Assembly: GCF_019510245.1 (NCBI RefSeq)
Contig: NZ_JAEKKT010000159.1
Location: 50,674-114,673, forward strand
Reading direction: 5' to 3'
DNA: 64,000 nt
Origin: Streptomyces sp.
GTDB taxonomy: Bacteria > Actinomycetota > Actinomycetes > Streptomycetales > Streptomycetaceae
This document shows positions 34,112-44,681 of this stretch, piece after piece; the stretch's first letter is position 1, and each line of letters starts with the position of its first letter. Both the position numbers and the translations under genes were made by a program. The notes under the pieces are model-generated. The model saw only the letters and a list, made by a program, of their open reading frames with translations. It searched no databases and was not told the DNA's origin.

Positions 34112-35136
34112 TCAGCTCAGGGGCTTGGCGAGGATCGCCTTGCGGTGGCTGAACGTCTCGATGGAGTAGCGGCCGTGGTAGCTGCCCATGCCGCTCTCCC
34201 CCACCCCGCCGAACGGCAGGTCGGAGACGGTGAGGTGGGCGAGCGGCAGGCCGTGCCCGAGGGCGCCGGAGGAGGTCTCGGCGGCGATCCGCTCCCGGGT
34301 GTCGTCGGACTCGCTGAACACGTAGAGCGCGAGGGGCTTGTCGCGGTCGTTGACGAAGCCGATCGCGCCGTCGAGGTCCGGGACGGTCACGATGGGCAGG
34401 ATCGGGCCGAAGATCTCCTCCTGCATCACGGGGGACTCCGGGTCGACATCGGCGAGCACGGTGGGCGCGATGTACCTGGCGGCCCGGTCGGTGTCGCCAC
34501 CGACCGCCACCCGGCCCGAGCCGAGCAGTGCGCTGAGCCGGTCGAAGTGGCGCTCGTTGACGATCCGGCCGTACTCGCCGGACTCCTTGGGCTCGCTGCC
34601 GAACAGCCCCTGGACGGCCTTGGCCAGGGCGGGCTCCAGGGCCGCGGCGGTCTCCGGGTCGGTCAGGACGTAGTCGGGAGCCACGCAGGTCTGCCCGGGC
34701 TGGGCTTGGCGACGACCGCGTTGCCGGCGGCGAGGGCGCCGGCCACGGGGGCGAGCAGCAGCTGGGCCGGGTAGTTCCACGGGGCGATGACGAGGACGAC
34801 GCCGAGGGGGTCGTACTGCGTCCAGGCGGTCGCGTCGTCGCCCAGGTGCTTCGGGACCGGTGCGGACTCGGGGCGCAGCCACTCCTCCAGGTGGTCGAGG
34901 GTGTGGTCGATCTCCCGGACGGTGAAGTCGATCTCCGTGCCGTAGGCCTCGCGGGTGCTCTTGCCCAGGTCCGCGTGGAGGGCCACGGCGATCTCGGCGC
35001 CGCGCTCCGTGAGCATGGCGCGCAGCCGGCGGAGCCGGCCGGTGCGCCACTCGACGGGCCTGGTGCGGCCGGTGCGGAAGGTGGCGCGCAGCCGGGCCAC
35101 GACGTCGGCGGGCTGCTCGGGGGCGGGCTGGTTCAC
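34112..35136 (-). pseudogene. Aldehyde dehydrogenase pseudogene with internal deletion
   Basis: GTG 35136 starts a normal aldehyde dehydrogenase N-terminus (TQYDPLGVVLVIAPWNYPAQLLLAPVAGALAAGNAVVAKPS). The sequence then jumps, near 34709, directly to GQTCVAPDYVLTDPETAAALE in another frame, which runs to a normal C-terminus (FGGVGESGMGSYHGRYSIETFSH). The intervening roughly 100 residues, including the NAD-binding part and the catalytic Glu (ELGGK), are absent, although the catalytic Cys (GQTC) remains. The total length is not a multiple of three. This is a real deletion rather than a single-base error, so no functional enzyme is made. TATACA near 35198-35203 on the minus strand may be the old -10. 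Confidence 0.85.
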
Positions 35137-35273
35137 GGATGCCTCACTGGTGGTGCGGATGGGCCTTGCGGCCCGGATCCGGTCTCGACGGTCAGATGTA
35201 TATTGCAACCTTTCAGCGTCCGAAGTAAATTCCGGCCCGTGGAGCCGGCTGCCGGGACCGCGGCCACACCGTC

Positions 35274-36467
35274 TCAGCCCGCGAGTCCGCTCCGCCGCCG
35301 GACCAGGTGGGCCCGTTCGGGCACGCTGTCGGCCAGCTCGATGGCGGCGTCGTACTCGGCGACCGCCTCGGTGTCCCGGCCGAGGCGGCGCAGCAGGTCG
35401 GCACGGACGGCGTGCAGCACGTGGTACCGGTCCAGGTCGAGGGCGTCGACCTGGTCCAGGGCCTCGCCCGGCCCCGAGGTCTCGGCCACCGCGACCGCCC
35501 GGTTCAGCGCGACGACGGGGCTCGGGGCGACGGCCATGAGCTGGTCGTACAGGCGCAGGATCTGCCCCCAGTCGGTGGCCTCGGCGGTGGGCGCGTCGCT
35601 GTGCACGGCGTTGATCGCGGCCTGGATCTGGTACGGCCCGGGCCTGTTCCGCCGCAGGCACCGCCGGACCAGGTCCTGGCCCTCCCGGACCAGCTCCCGG
35701 TCCCACCGTCCACGGTCCTGCTCGTTCAACGGCACCAGCACCCCCGCCGCCGGCTCCCTGGCCGGACGCCTGGCCTCGACGAGCAGCATCAGCGCGAGCA
35801 GCCCGGCGGCCTCGGGCTCGTCCGGCATCAGCTCGTACAACAGCCGGCCCAGGCGTACGGCTTCGGCGCACAGCGCGGTATCACCGCCGTACCCCGCGTT
35901 GAAGATCAGGTACACGACCGCCAGTACGCCGCCGAGCCGGTCGGGCAGGTCGGCGTCCCTCGGCACCCGGTACGGGATGCCCGCGTCGCGGATCTTGGCC
36001 TTGGCCCGGACCAGCCGCTGGGCCAGGGTGGGCTCGGGGACCAGGAAGGCGCGGGCGATCTGCGCGGTACTGAGCCCGCCGAGCAGGCGCAGGGTCAGGG
36101 CGACCCGGGACTGGAGGGCGAGTGCGGGGTGGCAGCAGGTGAAGATCAGCCGGAGCCGTTCGTCGCGCACGGGGCCCTCCTCGGCCGGTGCGTCGGGCGC
36201 GTACAGCCGGGCGGCCTCGGCCTGCCGCGCGTCCCGGGAGGACTCGCGGCGCAGCCGGTCGAGCGCGCGGTTCCGGGCGGTGGTGATGATCCAGCCGGCC
36301 GGGCTCGGCGGCAGTCCGGCGCGCGGCCAGCTGTCCAGCGCGGTGGTGAAGGCGTCCTGGACCGCTTCCTCGGCGAGGTCGATGTCGCCGAGGAAGCGGA
36401 CGAGGACCGAGACCGCGCGCCCGTACTCGGCACGGAAGGCGGCCTCGACGTCGGCGGGTTCCGCCAT
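35274..36467 (-). CDS. ECF sigma factor with long C-terminal extension (ECF42-like)
   Basis: The 397-residue protein has sigma region 2 (AVSVLVRFLGDIDLAEEAVQDAFTTALDSWPRAGLPPSPAGWIITTARNRALDRLRRES) and region 4 (RVALTLRLLGGLSTAQIARAFLVPEPTLAQRLVRAKAKIR). A DUF6596/TPR-like extension follows (AVYLIFNAGYGG, AGLLALMLLVEARRPAR, AINAVHSDAP, LYDQLMAVAPSPVVALNRAVA). This matches ECF42 sigma factors, which lack a classical anti-sigma factor and are encoded with DGPF/YCII proteins. Its ATG overlaps the stop of the DGPF gene by one base (TGATG), so the pair is translationally coupled. Confidence 0.92.
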   Translation of the reverse strand: MAEPADVEAAFRAEYGRAVSVLVRFLGDIDLAEEAVQDAFTTALDSWPRAGLPPSPAGWIITTARNRALDRLRRESSRDARQAEAARLYAPDAPAEEGPVRDERLRLIFTCCHPALALQSRVALTLRLLGGLSTAQIARAFLVPEPTLAQRLVRAKAKIRDAGIPYRVPRDADLPDRLGGVLAVVYLIFNAGYGGDTALCAEAVRLGRLLYELMPDEPEAAGLLALMLLVEARRPAREPAAGVLVPLNEQDRGRWDRELVREGQDLVRRCLRRNRPGPYQIQAAINAVHSDAPTAEATDWGQILRLYDQLMAVAPSPVVALNRAVAVAETSGPGEALDQVDALDLDRYHVLHAVRADLLRRLGRDTEAVAEYDAAIELADSVPERAHLVRRRSGLAG

Positions 36468-36817
36468 CAGTGCTGTCCCATGAAGGGCCGCACCTCGATG
36501 GGGAGAGTGGTGGCGAGGGCGGCCTTGCGGCCCCACTCCAGCGCGGCGTCCAGGTCCTCCGCCCGGATCAGGCAGATGCCGCCCAGGTACTCCTTGCCCT
36601 CGGCGTAGGGACCGTCGGTGATCAGCACGTCGCCGTCCTTCGGCCGTAGCACGGTGGCCGTCTCCGGGCCGTGCAGACCGTCCGCGAAGACCCAGGCGCC
36701 GGCCGCGCGCAGCTCGTCGTGGAACGCCTCGACGTCGCGCACGATCGCGGCGAGCGCTTCGGGCGAGGGCGGGGTGCCGTCGGCCGGCTGGACCACGCTG
36801 AGCAGGTAGTGCTTCAT
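36467..36817 (-). CDS. YciI/DGPF-family protein, partner of the ECF sigma factor
   Basis: The 116-residue protein has the DGPF signature as ITDGPYAEGKEYLGGICLIRAEDLDAALEWGRKA, preceded by MKHYLLSVVQPADGTPPSPEALAAIVRDVEAFHDELRAAGAWVFADGL. DGPF proteins are encoded next to ECF42-type sigma factors and are thought to be their regulon members or partners. GAGGAG lies before ATG 36817. It is the first gene of the two-gene operon. Confidence 0.93.
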   Translation of the reverse strand: MKHYLLSVVQPADGTPPSPEALAAIVRDVEAFHDELRAAGAWVFADGLHGPETATVLRPKDGDVLITDGPYAEGKEYLGGICLIRAEDLDAALEWGRKAALATTLPIEVRPFMGQH

Positions 36818-36917
36818 CTCGTTCTCCTCGGTCGTCGTGGGGGTGTGTTCGCCTTTTACACGAACGGCAGGCCCAAGGATCGACATCTCGCACCGCGGAA
36901 CCGAAAGAATCTTCTCC

Positions 36918-37958
36918 ATGACCATCGCCGCGCATCCGCTCGTCGCCCGCGCCCGGGAGCTCGCCGACGGCCTCCTCTCCCCCGCCGCCGAGCGAGTCGA
37001 CCAGGAGGGCGTCCCCGCGAGCCACATCGAGGCGATCAAGCGCTCGGGCCTGCTGGGCGTGAACGCGCCGGTGGCGTACGGCGGCTCGGCGGCGCCCGCG
37101 GACGTGGTGCGCGAGACGGCGGAGATCCTGGCCGGGGCGTGCTGCTCGACCTGGTTCGTGCAGACGCAGCACCACACGCCGGTGCTGACCCTGGTGGGGA
37201 CGGACCTGCCGGTACGGGACCGCCTCCTGGGCCCGCTGGCTCGCGGTGAGCTGCTGTCGGGGGTGGCGTACGCGCATCTGCGGTCCTACCCGCGGATCCC
37301 CGTGCGGGTCCGGCGGGAGGCGGACGGCGTGCGCTTCTTCGGCACGGTGCCCTGGTACACCGGCTGGGGTCTGAACGACGTGCTCCTGCTGGCCGGGGTG
37401 ACCGACGACCACGAGGTGGTCTTCGCCTTCGTCGAGGCACGGGAGCAGCCCGGCCTGCGGCCTTCGGAACCGATGCGGCTGGCGGCGCTCACCGCGTCCC
37501 GGACGGTGTCCCTGGACCTGGACGGCCTGCGGGTGCCGGAGGAGGCGGTGGCGCTGCGGATGCCCTACGAGGAGTGGGCGGCGACGGACCGTCCGAAGAG
37601 CCGCAACGCCAACCCCGCGGTCTTCGGGGTCGCGGCGGCGGCCCTCGCCCTGGTGCGGGAGGAGTATGCCGCTCCCCTGCGGGTGCGCCTCGGCGAGGTC
37701 CGCCGCCGGGCCTACGCGCTCGCCGATCATCCGGTGCCGCAGGAGCACGCACGGGAGCGTCTGGCGCTGCGGGCCGAGGCGTTCACCCTGCTGCGTACGG
37801 CGACCACCGCGGCGGTGGTCTCGGGCGGCGGCCGGGCCATGTCCGTCGGCGAACGCGCCCAGCGCCTCGCGAGGGAGGCCCTGTTCCTGCTGGTCCAGGG
37901 CCAGACGGACGAGTCGCGCGGGGCGCACCTGGAGCGGCTGGCGGAGCGGTCCGCCTGA
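36918..37958 (+). CDS. Acyl-CoA dehydrogenase-family flavoprotein
   Basis: The 346-residue protein has the helical N-terminal domain (ERVDQEGVPASHIEAIKRSGLLGVNAPVAYGGSAAPADVVRETAEIL), a middle beta-domain (FFGTVPWYTGWGLNDVLLLAGV) and a C-terminal helical domain. It resembles the FMN/FAD-using monooxygenase or desulfurase branch (DszC/HpaB-like) as much as true acyl-CoA dehydrogenases, and the canonical catalytic Glu is not obvious, so the reaction is left open. ATG 36918 has a weak ribosome-binding site. It converges on the DMGDH gene, with a GGGGCTG-CT-CAGCCCC hairpin (37966-37981) at the junction. Confidence 0.8.
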   Translation: MTIAAHPLVARARELADGLLSPAAERVDQEGVPASHIEAIKRSGLLGVNAPVAYGGSAAPADVVRETAEILAGACCSTWFVQTQHHTPVLTLVGTDLPVRDRLLGPLARGELLSGVAYAHLRSYPRIPVRVRREADGVRFFGTVPWYTGWGLNDVLLLAGVTDDHEVVFAFVEAREQPGLRPSEPMRLAALTASRTVSLDLDGLRVPEEAVALRMPYEEWAATDRPKSRNANPAVFGVAAAALALVREEYAAPLRVRLGEVRRRAYALADHPVPQEHARERLALRAEAFTLLRTATTAAVVSGGGRAMSVGERAQRLAREALFLLVQGQTDESRGAHLERLAERSA

Positions 37959-37973
37959 CGCTGCGGGGGCTGC

Positions 37974-40412
37974 TCAGCCCCGGAGCCGGGCCATCGCCGG
38001 GTCGAACAGCGGCTCCTCCGCCACCACCGCCTCCACGCGCTGGTCGAAGTAGCCGATCCGCACGGTGGTCCCCGGCACCGCCAGCTCCGCCAGCAGCCAC
38101 GCGTACGCGATCCCCTTGCCGACCGTGTAGCCGTACGCCGCGCTGGTGACGTACCCGACCGCGCGGTCGCCGTCGTACACCGGCTCCTTGCCCATGACGA
38201 CGGCCCGGGGGTCGTCGACGGTGAGGCAGGTGAGCTTGCGCCGTACGTCGGCCTTGCGACGCTCCAGCGCGGCCCTGCCGATGAAGTCGCCCTTGTCGAG
38301 CCGGACCGCGAAGCCGACGCCGGCCTCGTAGGGATCGTGCTCGTAGGTCATGTCGGTGCCGAAGGACCGGTAGCCCTTCTCCAGCCGGAGGCTGTTGAAG
38401 GCGCCGCGGCCGGCGACGATCCCGCCGAGGGGCTCGGCCGCCTGCCAGAGGGTGTCCCACAGCTTCGCGCCCTGGTCGGCGGTCGTGTACAGCTCCCAGC
38501 CGAGTTCACCGACGTACGACAGCCGCATCGCGGTGACCGGCACCGAGCCGATGTAGGCGCGCCTGGCGCGGAAGTACTTGAGGCCCTCGTTGGAGAAGTC
38601 GGCGTCGGTGAGCGGCTGCAGGACCTCGCGGGCGAGTGGGCCCCACAGTCCGATGCAGCAGGTGCCTGGGGTGATGTCGCGGGCCTGGACCCTTCCGTCG
38701 GCGGGCAGGTGGCGGCTGAACCAGTCGAGGTCGAGGTTGCCGTTGGCGCCGACCTGGAAGAGGTCGCGGCCGAGGCGAGCCACGGTGATGTCGCTGCGGA
38801 TGCCGCCGTCGTGGTCGAGGAGCAGGGTGTACGTGACCGAGCCGACGGACTTGGCGACCTTCCCGGTGACCAGGCCCTCCAGGAAGCCGGCGGCGCCGGG
38901 GCCGCTCACCTCCAGGCGCTTGAGGGCGGTCATGTCGTACATCGCGACGGTCTCGCGGGTGGCCTGGGCCTCGGCACCGACGATCGGCGACCAGTACCGG
39001 GCGGCCCAGTCGTTGGGGTTGGGGATCGCGCGGCCCTCGACCAGGCCCGCGTTGGCCTCGTACCACTGGGGGCGCTCCCAGCCGTTCGCCTCCAGGAAGA
39101 ACGCGCCGTGTTCCTGCTGGCGAGCGTGGAAGGGGCTGGTGCGGATCGGGCGCGGTTTCCCGGACGGCTGGAGGGGGTGGAGGATGTCGTAGACCTCGAC
39201 GAAGTTCTGGCAGTCGCGGGCGAGGACGTACTCCGGGGCGAGCTGGTGCGGTTCGAAGCGGTTGACGTCGCACTCGTGCAGGTCGAAGGACGAGCAGTGG
39301 CCGTCGACCAGCCACTCGGCGACCGCGCGGCCGACACCCGCGGAGTGGGTGACCCAGACCGCCTCGGCGACCCAGAAGCCCTTGACGTCCGGGGACTCGC
39401 CGAGCAGCGGGTAGCCGTCGGTGGTGAAGGAGAACAGGCCGTTGATGCCCTCCTCGACCTTGGCCTCGCGGGTCGCGGGGAGCAGTGACTGGGTCTCGGT
39501 CCAGGCGTCCGCGAAGTCCTCCTCGGTGAACTTCAGGACCGACGGCATCCGGTCGGCCTCGTCGAAGGAGAGGATGTCGTCGGCGGAGACCGGCATCGGG
39601 CGGTGGCCGTAGTAGCCGATGCCGATGCCGTCGAAGCGGTCGCGGTAGTAGAGGTCGGCGTCCTGGTGGCGCAGGATCGGGCGGACGGCCTCCTCGGTCT
39701 GGCCGGCCAGGGCGGGGACGGGGCCGGTCCAGGCGAGCTGGTGGGCGAGCGGCGTGAGGGGCAGGTTCATGCCGACCATGCGGGCGATCTTCGGGCCCCA
39801 GATGCCTGCGCAGCACACGACGATGTCGGCGGGGATCTCGCCCTGGTCGGTCAGTACGCCGGTGACGCGGCCCTCGCTCTGCTGCACGTCCAGGACCTCG
39901 TGGCGGGCGAGGAAGCGCACGCCGCGCTCGGTGGCCCGGCGGATCTGGGCCTCCACGGCGAGGACGGCCTTGGCGAGGCCGTCGGTGGGGACGAGGAGGC
40001 CGCCCAGGACCCGGTCGGGGTTGACCAGCGGGTGCTGCTCGACGCACTCCTCGGGGGTGAGGATCCGCGCCTCGACGCCCCAGGACGTGATCCAGCCGTG
40101 CCGGCGGTGGAGTTCGGTGAGGCGCTCGGGCGTGGTGGCCACTTCGAGGCCGCCGACCTGGAGGAAGCAGGGCTTGCCGTCGACGTCGAGGGAGCAGAAC
40201 TTCTCGACGGTGTAGCGGGCCAGCTCCGTCATGGTCTTCGAGGGGTTCGTCTGGAAGACCAGGCCGGGGGCGTGCGAGGAGGAGCCGCCGGTGGCCGGGA
40301 GGGGGCCCTGGTCGACCACGGTCACCTCGGTCCAGCCGCGTTGGGAGATCTCGTCCGCGAGGGCCGCCCCCACGACACCCGCTCCGATGATGACCACTCG
40401 GGGTCCCGCCAT
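37974..40412 (-). CDS. Dimethylglycine/sarcosine dehydrogenase-like FAD enzyme with GcvT domain
   Basis: The 812-residue protein joins a D-amino-acid-oxidase-type FAD domain (VVIIGAGVVGAALADEI at residues 5-21; SSSHAPGLVFQTNP with the His expected to bind FAD covalently) to a C-terminal GcvT-like folate domain (LWGPLAREVLQPLTD, LSYVGELGWELYTTADQG, EKGYRSFGTDMTYEHDPYEAGVGFAVRLDKGDFIGR). Such enzymes demethylate dimethylglycine or sarcosine and pass the one-carbon unit to tetrahydrofolate. In this locus it would act on dimethylglycine formed by the Rieske oxygenase. Its promoter carries the 36-bp tandem operator at 40443-40478. Confidence 0.93.
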   Translation of the reverse strand: MAGPRVVIIGAGVVGAALADEISQRGWTEVTVVDQGPLPATGGSSSHAPGLVFQTNPSKTMTELARYTVEKFCSLDVDGKPCFLQVGGLEVATTPERLTELHRRHGWITSWGVEARILTPEECVEQHPLVNPDRVLGGLLVPTDGLAKAVLAVEAQIRRATERGVRFLARHEVLDVQQSEGRVTGVLTDQGEIPADIVVCCAGIWGPKIARMVGMNLPLTPLAHQLAWTGPVPALAGQTEEAVRPILRHQDADLYYRDRFDGIGIGYYGHRPMPVSADDILSFDEADRMPSVLKFTEEDFADAWTETQSLLPATREAKVEEGINGLFSFTTDGYPLLGESPDVKGFWVAEAVWVTHSAGVGRAVAEWLVDGHCSSFDLHECDVNRFEPHQLAPEYVLARDCQNFVEVYDILHPLQPSGKPRPIRTSPFHARQQEHGAFFLEANGWERPQWYEANAGLVEGRAIPNPNDWAARYWSPIVGAEAQATRETVAMYDMTALKRLEVSGPGAAGFLEGLVTGKVAKSVGSVTYTLLLDHDGGIRSDITVARLGRDLFQVGANGNLDLDWFSRHLPADGRVQARDITPGTCCIGLWGPLAREVLQPLTDADFSNEGLKYFRARRAYIGSVPVTAMRLSYVGELGWELYTTADQGAKLWDTLWQAAEPLGGIVAGRGAFNSLRLEKGYRSFGTDMTYEHDPYEAGVGFAVRLDKGDFIGRAALERRKADVRRKLTCLTVDDPRAVVMGKEPVYDGDRAVGYVTSAAYGYTVGKGIAYAWLLAELAVPGTTVRIGYFDQRVEAVVAEEPLFDPAMARLRG

Positions 40413-40442
40413 CGCCCAACCTCCGAACTTGAGACCGGTGCA

Positions 40443-40478
40443 GTTGCTTTCTGCGCAACCTGATTCAGGCTGCGCAAC
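40443..40478 (-). promoter_or_regulatory. Tandem IclR-type operator of the dimethylglycine dehydrogenase gene
   Basis: On the minus strand this reads GTTGCG-N5-TGAATC, then AG, then GTTGCG-N5-AGCAAC: two 17-bp units with a 2-bp gap. The outer half-sites match the core GTTGCG-N5-CGCAAC well; the inner TGAATC is poor. It starts 31 bases upstream of the ATG. Confidence 0.65.
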
Positions 40479-40557
40479 TCAATGTGCCCGCCTCCGAGGA
40501 GGGGTGTCAAGGGGCCTCACGGGCCCCACGACGGGTCTGACGACGGCCGGAAAGCAA

Positions 40558-40601
40558 CGCCCGGCGGGCGGCGCGCACAGGTGCGCACCGCCCGCCGGGC
40601 G
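40558..40601. terminator. Long hairpin after the betaine transporter operon
   Basis: CGCCCGGCGGGCGG (40558-40571) and CCGCCCGCCGGGCG (40588-40601) pair perfectly, and inside them GCGCAC pairs with GTGCGC around a 2-base loop, with a single C-A mismatch between the two stems. It lies 30 bp after the binding-protein stop on the minus strand and separates that operon from the DMGDH promoter. Confidence 0.75.
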
Positions 40602-40630
40602 TCCCGGAACGGCTGTTCCCGCGGCCTTGG

Positions 40631-41582
40631 CTACTTCAGCCAGGCCTTGACCTTGTCGGGGTTGGCGTCGACCCACTTCTTCGCCGCCGCGTCGTCCGAC
40701 ATCTTGTCCACCGCGATGTACTTGGCCACGGTGTTCTGGTCGTCGTTGGTCCAGTTGAACTTCTTCACCAGGTCGTACGCCGGGCTGCCCGACTTGGCGA
40801 AGCTCGCGCTCACGATCTTGTCGAGGTTGTAGACGGGATAGTCGCAGGCCACCTTCGCCGCGTCGGCGTCGCAGCCCGTCGTGTACTTGGGGAGGTTCAC
40901 CTTGACCAGCGGCACTTCGGAGAGGAACCACTGGGGTTCGTAGAAGTAGCCGATCAGCCACTGCTTGTTCTTCTCGGCCGTTCTGAAGGCCTGGATGAGC
41001 GCGGTCTCGCTGCCCGCGTACACCACCTTGAAGTCCAGCTTCAGGTTCTTCACCAGGGCGGCGTCGTTGGTGACGTACGACGGGTCGCCGTCGAGCAGCT
41101 GGCCCTTGCCGCCGGATTCGGAGGTCTTGAACTGGGCCGCGTACTTGTCGAGGTTCTGCCAGTTCGTGATGTCCGGGTGCGCCTTGGCCAGCCACGGCGG
41201 CACGTACCAGCCGATGATGCCCTTGTTGCCGGTCGAGCCGGCCTCGACGGCCGTCTTCTGCCCGGTGATGTACTTCTTCTTCAGATCGTCGTGGCCCCAG
41301 TTCTCCAGGACGGCGTCGACCTCGCCGGTCCCGAAGCCCTGCCAGGCGATCTCCTCCTTCAGGTCCTTCTTGTCGACGGTACAGCCGAGGTCGTGCTGCG
41401 CGACGTACGCGACGACCGCCGCGTCCGCCTCGTAGCCCACCCAGGGGTTGACGGCCGCACTTGCCGCCCGAGGACGTCGAGCCGGCGGAACTGCTCTCGC
41501 CGACCTTCGCGCCGCCGCAGGCCGTGAGGGTGAGGCCGAGGACGGCCAGGCCGGCCGCGCCGGCTCGCCAGTGATGTGCCAT
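40631..41582 (-). pseudogene. Glycine betaine ABC transporter substrate-binding lipoprotein, frameshifted as written
   Basis: ATG 41582 starts a lipoprotein signal (MAHHWRAGAAGLAVLGLTLTACGG, lipobox LTAC). After the Ser/Gly linker ending SSGGK the frame is lost, and the OpuAC-type domain continues in another frame from AAVNPWVGYEADAAVVAYVAQHDLGCTV to DANPDKVKAWLK. Start-to-stop length (952 bp) is not a multiple of three. The domain shows the betaine-binding motifs NPWVGYEAD, ENWGHDD and GYFYEPQW. One extra base, or a small deletion, near 41455-41465 would explain it. It is last in the ALDH-ATPase-permease operon. It may be a true pseudogene or a sequence error. Confidence 0.85.
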
Positions 41583-41595
41583 GGTGTCGAGCTCC

Positions 41596-43568
41596 TTATG
41601 CCCTGGTGCGTCGTGCCGCAGCCTGAGTGATCCGGTCGAACATGACTCCGAGCAGTACGATGGCGAGCCCTGCCGCCAGCCCCTTGCCGTACAGCTCGCC
41701 CTGCGAGAAACCGGCCACGACGTCGTAGCCGAGGGCGCCGGCCCCCACCAGGCCGCCCACCACAACCATCGACAGCACGTAGATCAGGCCCTGGTTGGTC
41801 GCGAGGGTCAGGGCGCTGCGTGCCATCGGCAGCTGGACCTTGGTGATGATCTGCCAGGTGTTGCACCCGGCCGAGGTGGCCGCCTCCACGGTGGGCGCGG
41901 AGACGTTCCGCACCCCGTCCGCGATGATCTTGACGGCCACGGGTGCCGCGTAGACGACGGCCGCGACGATCGCCGTGAAGCGGGTGGCGCCGAACAGCGC
42001 CAGGAACGGCACCAGGTAGACGAACGGCGGCATGACCTGTGCCGCGTCCAGGGTGGGCCGGATCAGCCGGTCCACCAGCGTGCTGCGGCCCATCCACACG
42101 CCGAAGACCACGCCGACCAGCATCACCAGGACGGTGGCCACGACGGTGGAGGCGAGGGTGGTCATGCTGTCCGACCACAGGCCCGTGCCGACCAGCAGGC
42201 CGACGCACACGGCCGCCGTCGCCCCGGCCCGCCAGCCGCCGAGGACCGCGCCGAGCCCGACCAGGACCGCGCCGACCAGCCACCACGGCGAGTCGGTGAG
42301 CAGCGTCTGGAACGGGTTGAGCAGGCCGTTGGTGAGGGCGTCCCGCAGGGCGTTGGTGAGGCCGGAGAGGTGGTCCTGCAGCCAGGTGGTCGCGGTGTCC
42401 GCCGCGCTCGCGATGTGGCTGCCGACGGTGCCGTCGCCGGGGAACTCGGCCGCCCAGACGTAGGTGTGGGAGAGGTAGACCAGGACGGCGGCCGCGATCC
42501 CGCCCGCGCCCAGCAGCGGGCGGCGCCACTTGCCCAACCGCCCGTCCGTGCGGCGGGTCTCGGTGCGGGCGGCGGCCGCGGTGGTGACCCGGTCGAGCAC
42601 GATGGCCATGACGACGATGGCGAGGCCGGCGTTGAAGGCGGTGCCGACATCGAGCGACTGGAGGGCCTGCACGACGGTCTTGCCGAGACCGGGCGCGTCG
42701 ATCAGGGCGGCGATGGTGACCATGGCCAGGGCGGCCATGATGGTCTGGTTGACGCCCATGACGACCGTGCGCTTCGACATCGGGAGCAGCACCTTCAGCA
42801 GTTGCTGGGTGCGGGTGGTGCCGAGCGAGTCGGCGGCCTCCACCGTGGTCTCGGGGACGGAGCGGATGGCGTGCGCGGTGATGCGGATGGCGGGCGGGGC
42901 CGCGTAGATCACCGTGGTGATGACGGCGGAGGCGCCGCCGATGAGGAAGATCAGGGTCAGCGGGGCGAGGTAGACGAAGGTCGGCATCGTCTGCATGAAG
43001 TCCAGGAACGGCGTCATGATCCGGTTGAACCGGTCGGAGAGCCCCGCCCACACCCCGAGCGGGAGGCCGATGAGCAGGGCCACCAGGACCGCCGACAGGG
43101 TCAGCGCCAGGGTGTCCATGCTCTCCTGCCACAGGCCCTGGAGCCCGAAGAAGGTGAACCCGGCGACGGCCAGCAGGGCGACCCGCCAGTTGCCCACGGC
43201 CCAGGAGACGTAGCCGGTGAGGCCGACGACGCCGAGCCAGCCGATCTGCGGGACCGGGCGGCCGTCGGCGGGCTGGGAGATCAGGGACTGGACGAAGGTG
43301 ACCAGGTTGTCGATGGCCAGCCGGATCTCGTTGAAGAAGTAGAGGAAGACCGGATTGGAGTTGCGGTTGGCACCGATGCTGTCGTTGACGTCGTTGAGCC
43401 AGCGGTGCAGGCCGGTGAGGTCGGCGGCGGCCAGGGTCAGCGTCTGCCCGCCCCGGAACGCGGCGAAGAGCACCAGCCAGACGACCAGGATCGCCGCCAC
43501 CACCATCGGACGGCTGACCTTCTTGCGTATCGTCGCGACCGGCGCGGTCGCGTCGGCGACGGCGGCCA

Positions 43569-43569
<1 letters not shown>
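41596..43569 (-). CDS. Glycine betaine/proline ABC transporter permease, two permease units fused
   Basis: The 657-residue membrane protein contains two complete BPD-type permease units, each with its own coupling motif: EAADSLGTTRTQQLLKVLLPMSKRTVVMG in the first half and EAATSAGCNTWQIITKVQLPMARSALTLA in the second. Normally one OpuAB/ProW subunit of about 300 residues forms a homodimer; here both halves are on one chain. It overlaps the ATPase stop by one base (TGATG), so it is translationally coupled. It imports glycine betaine or related quaternary amines together with the flanking ATPase and binding protein. Confidence 0.92.
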
Positions 43570-44660
<1,091 letters not shown>

Positions 44661-44681
44661 GGTGGGGACCTCTCTTCGGCG

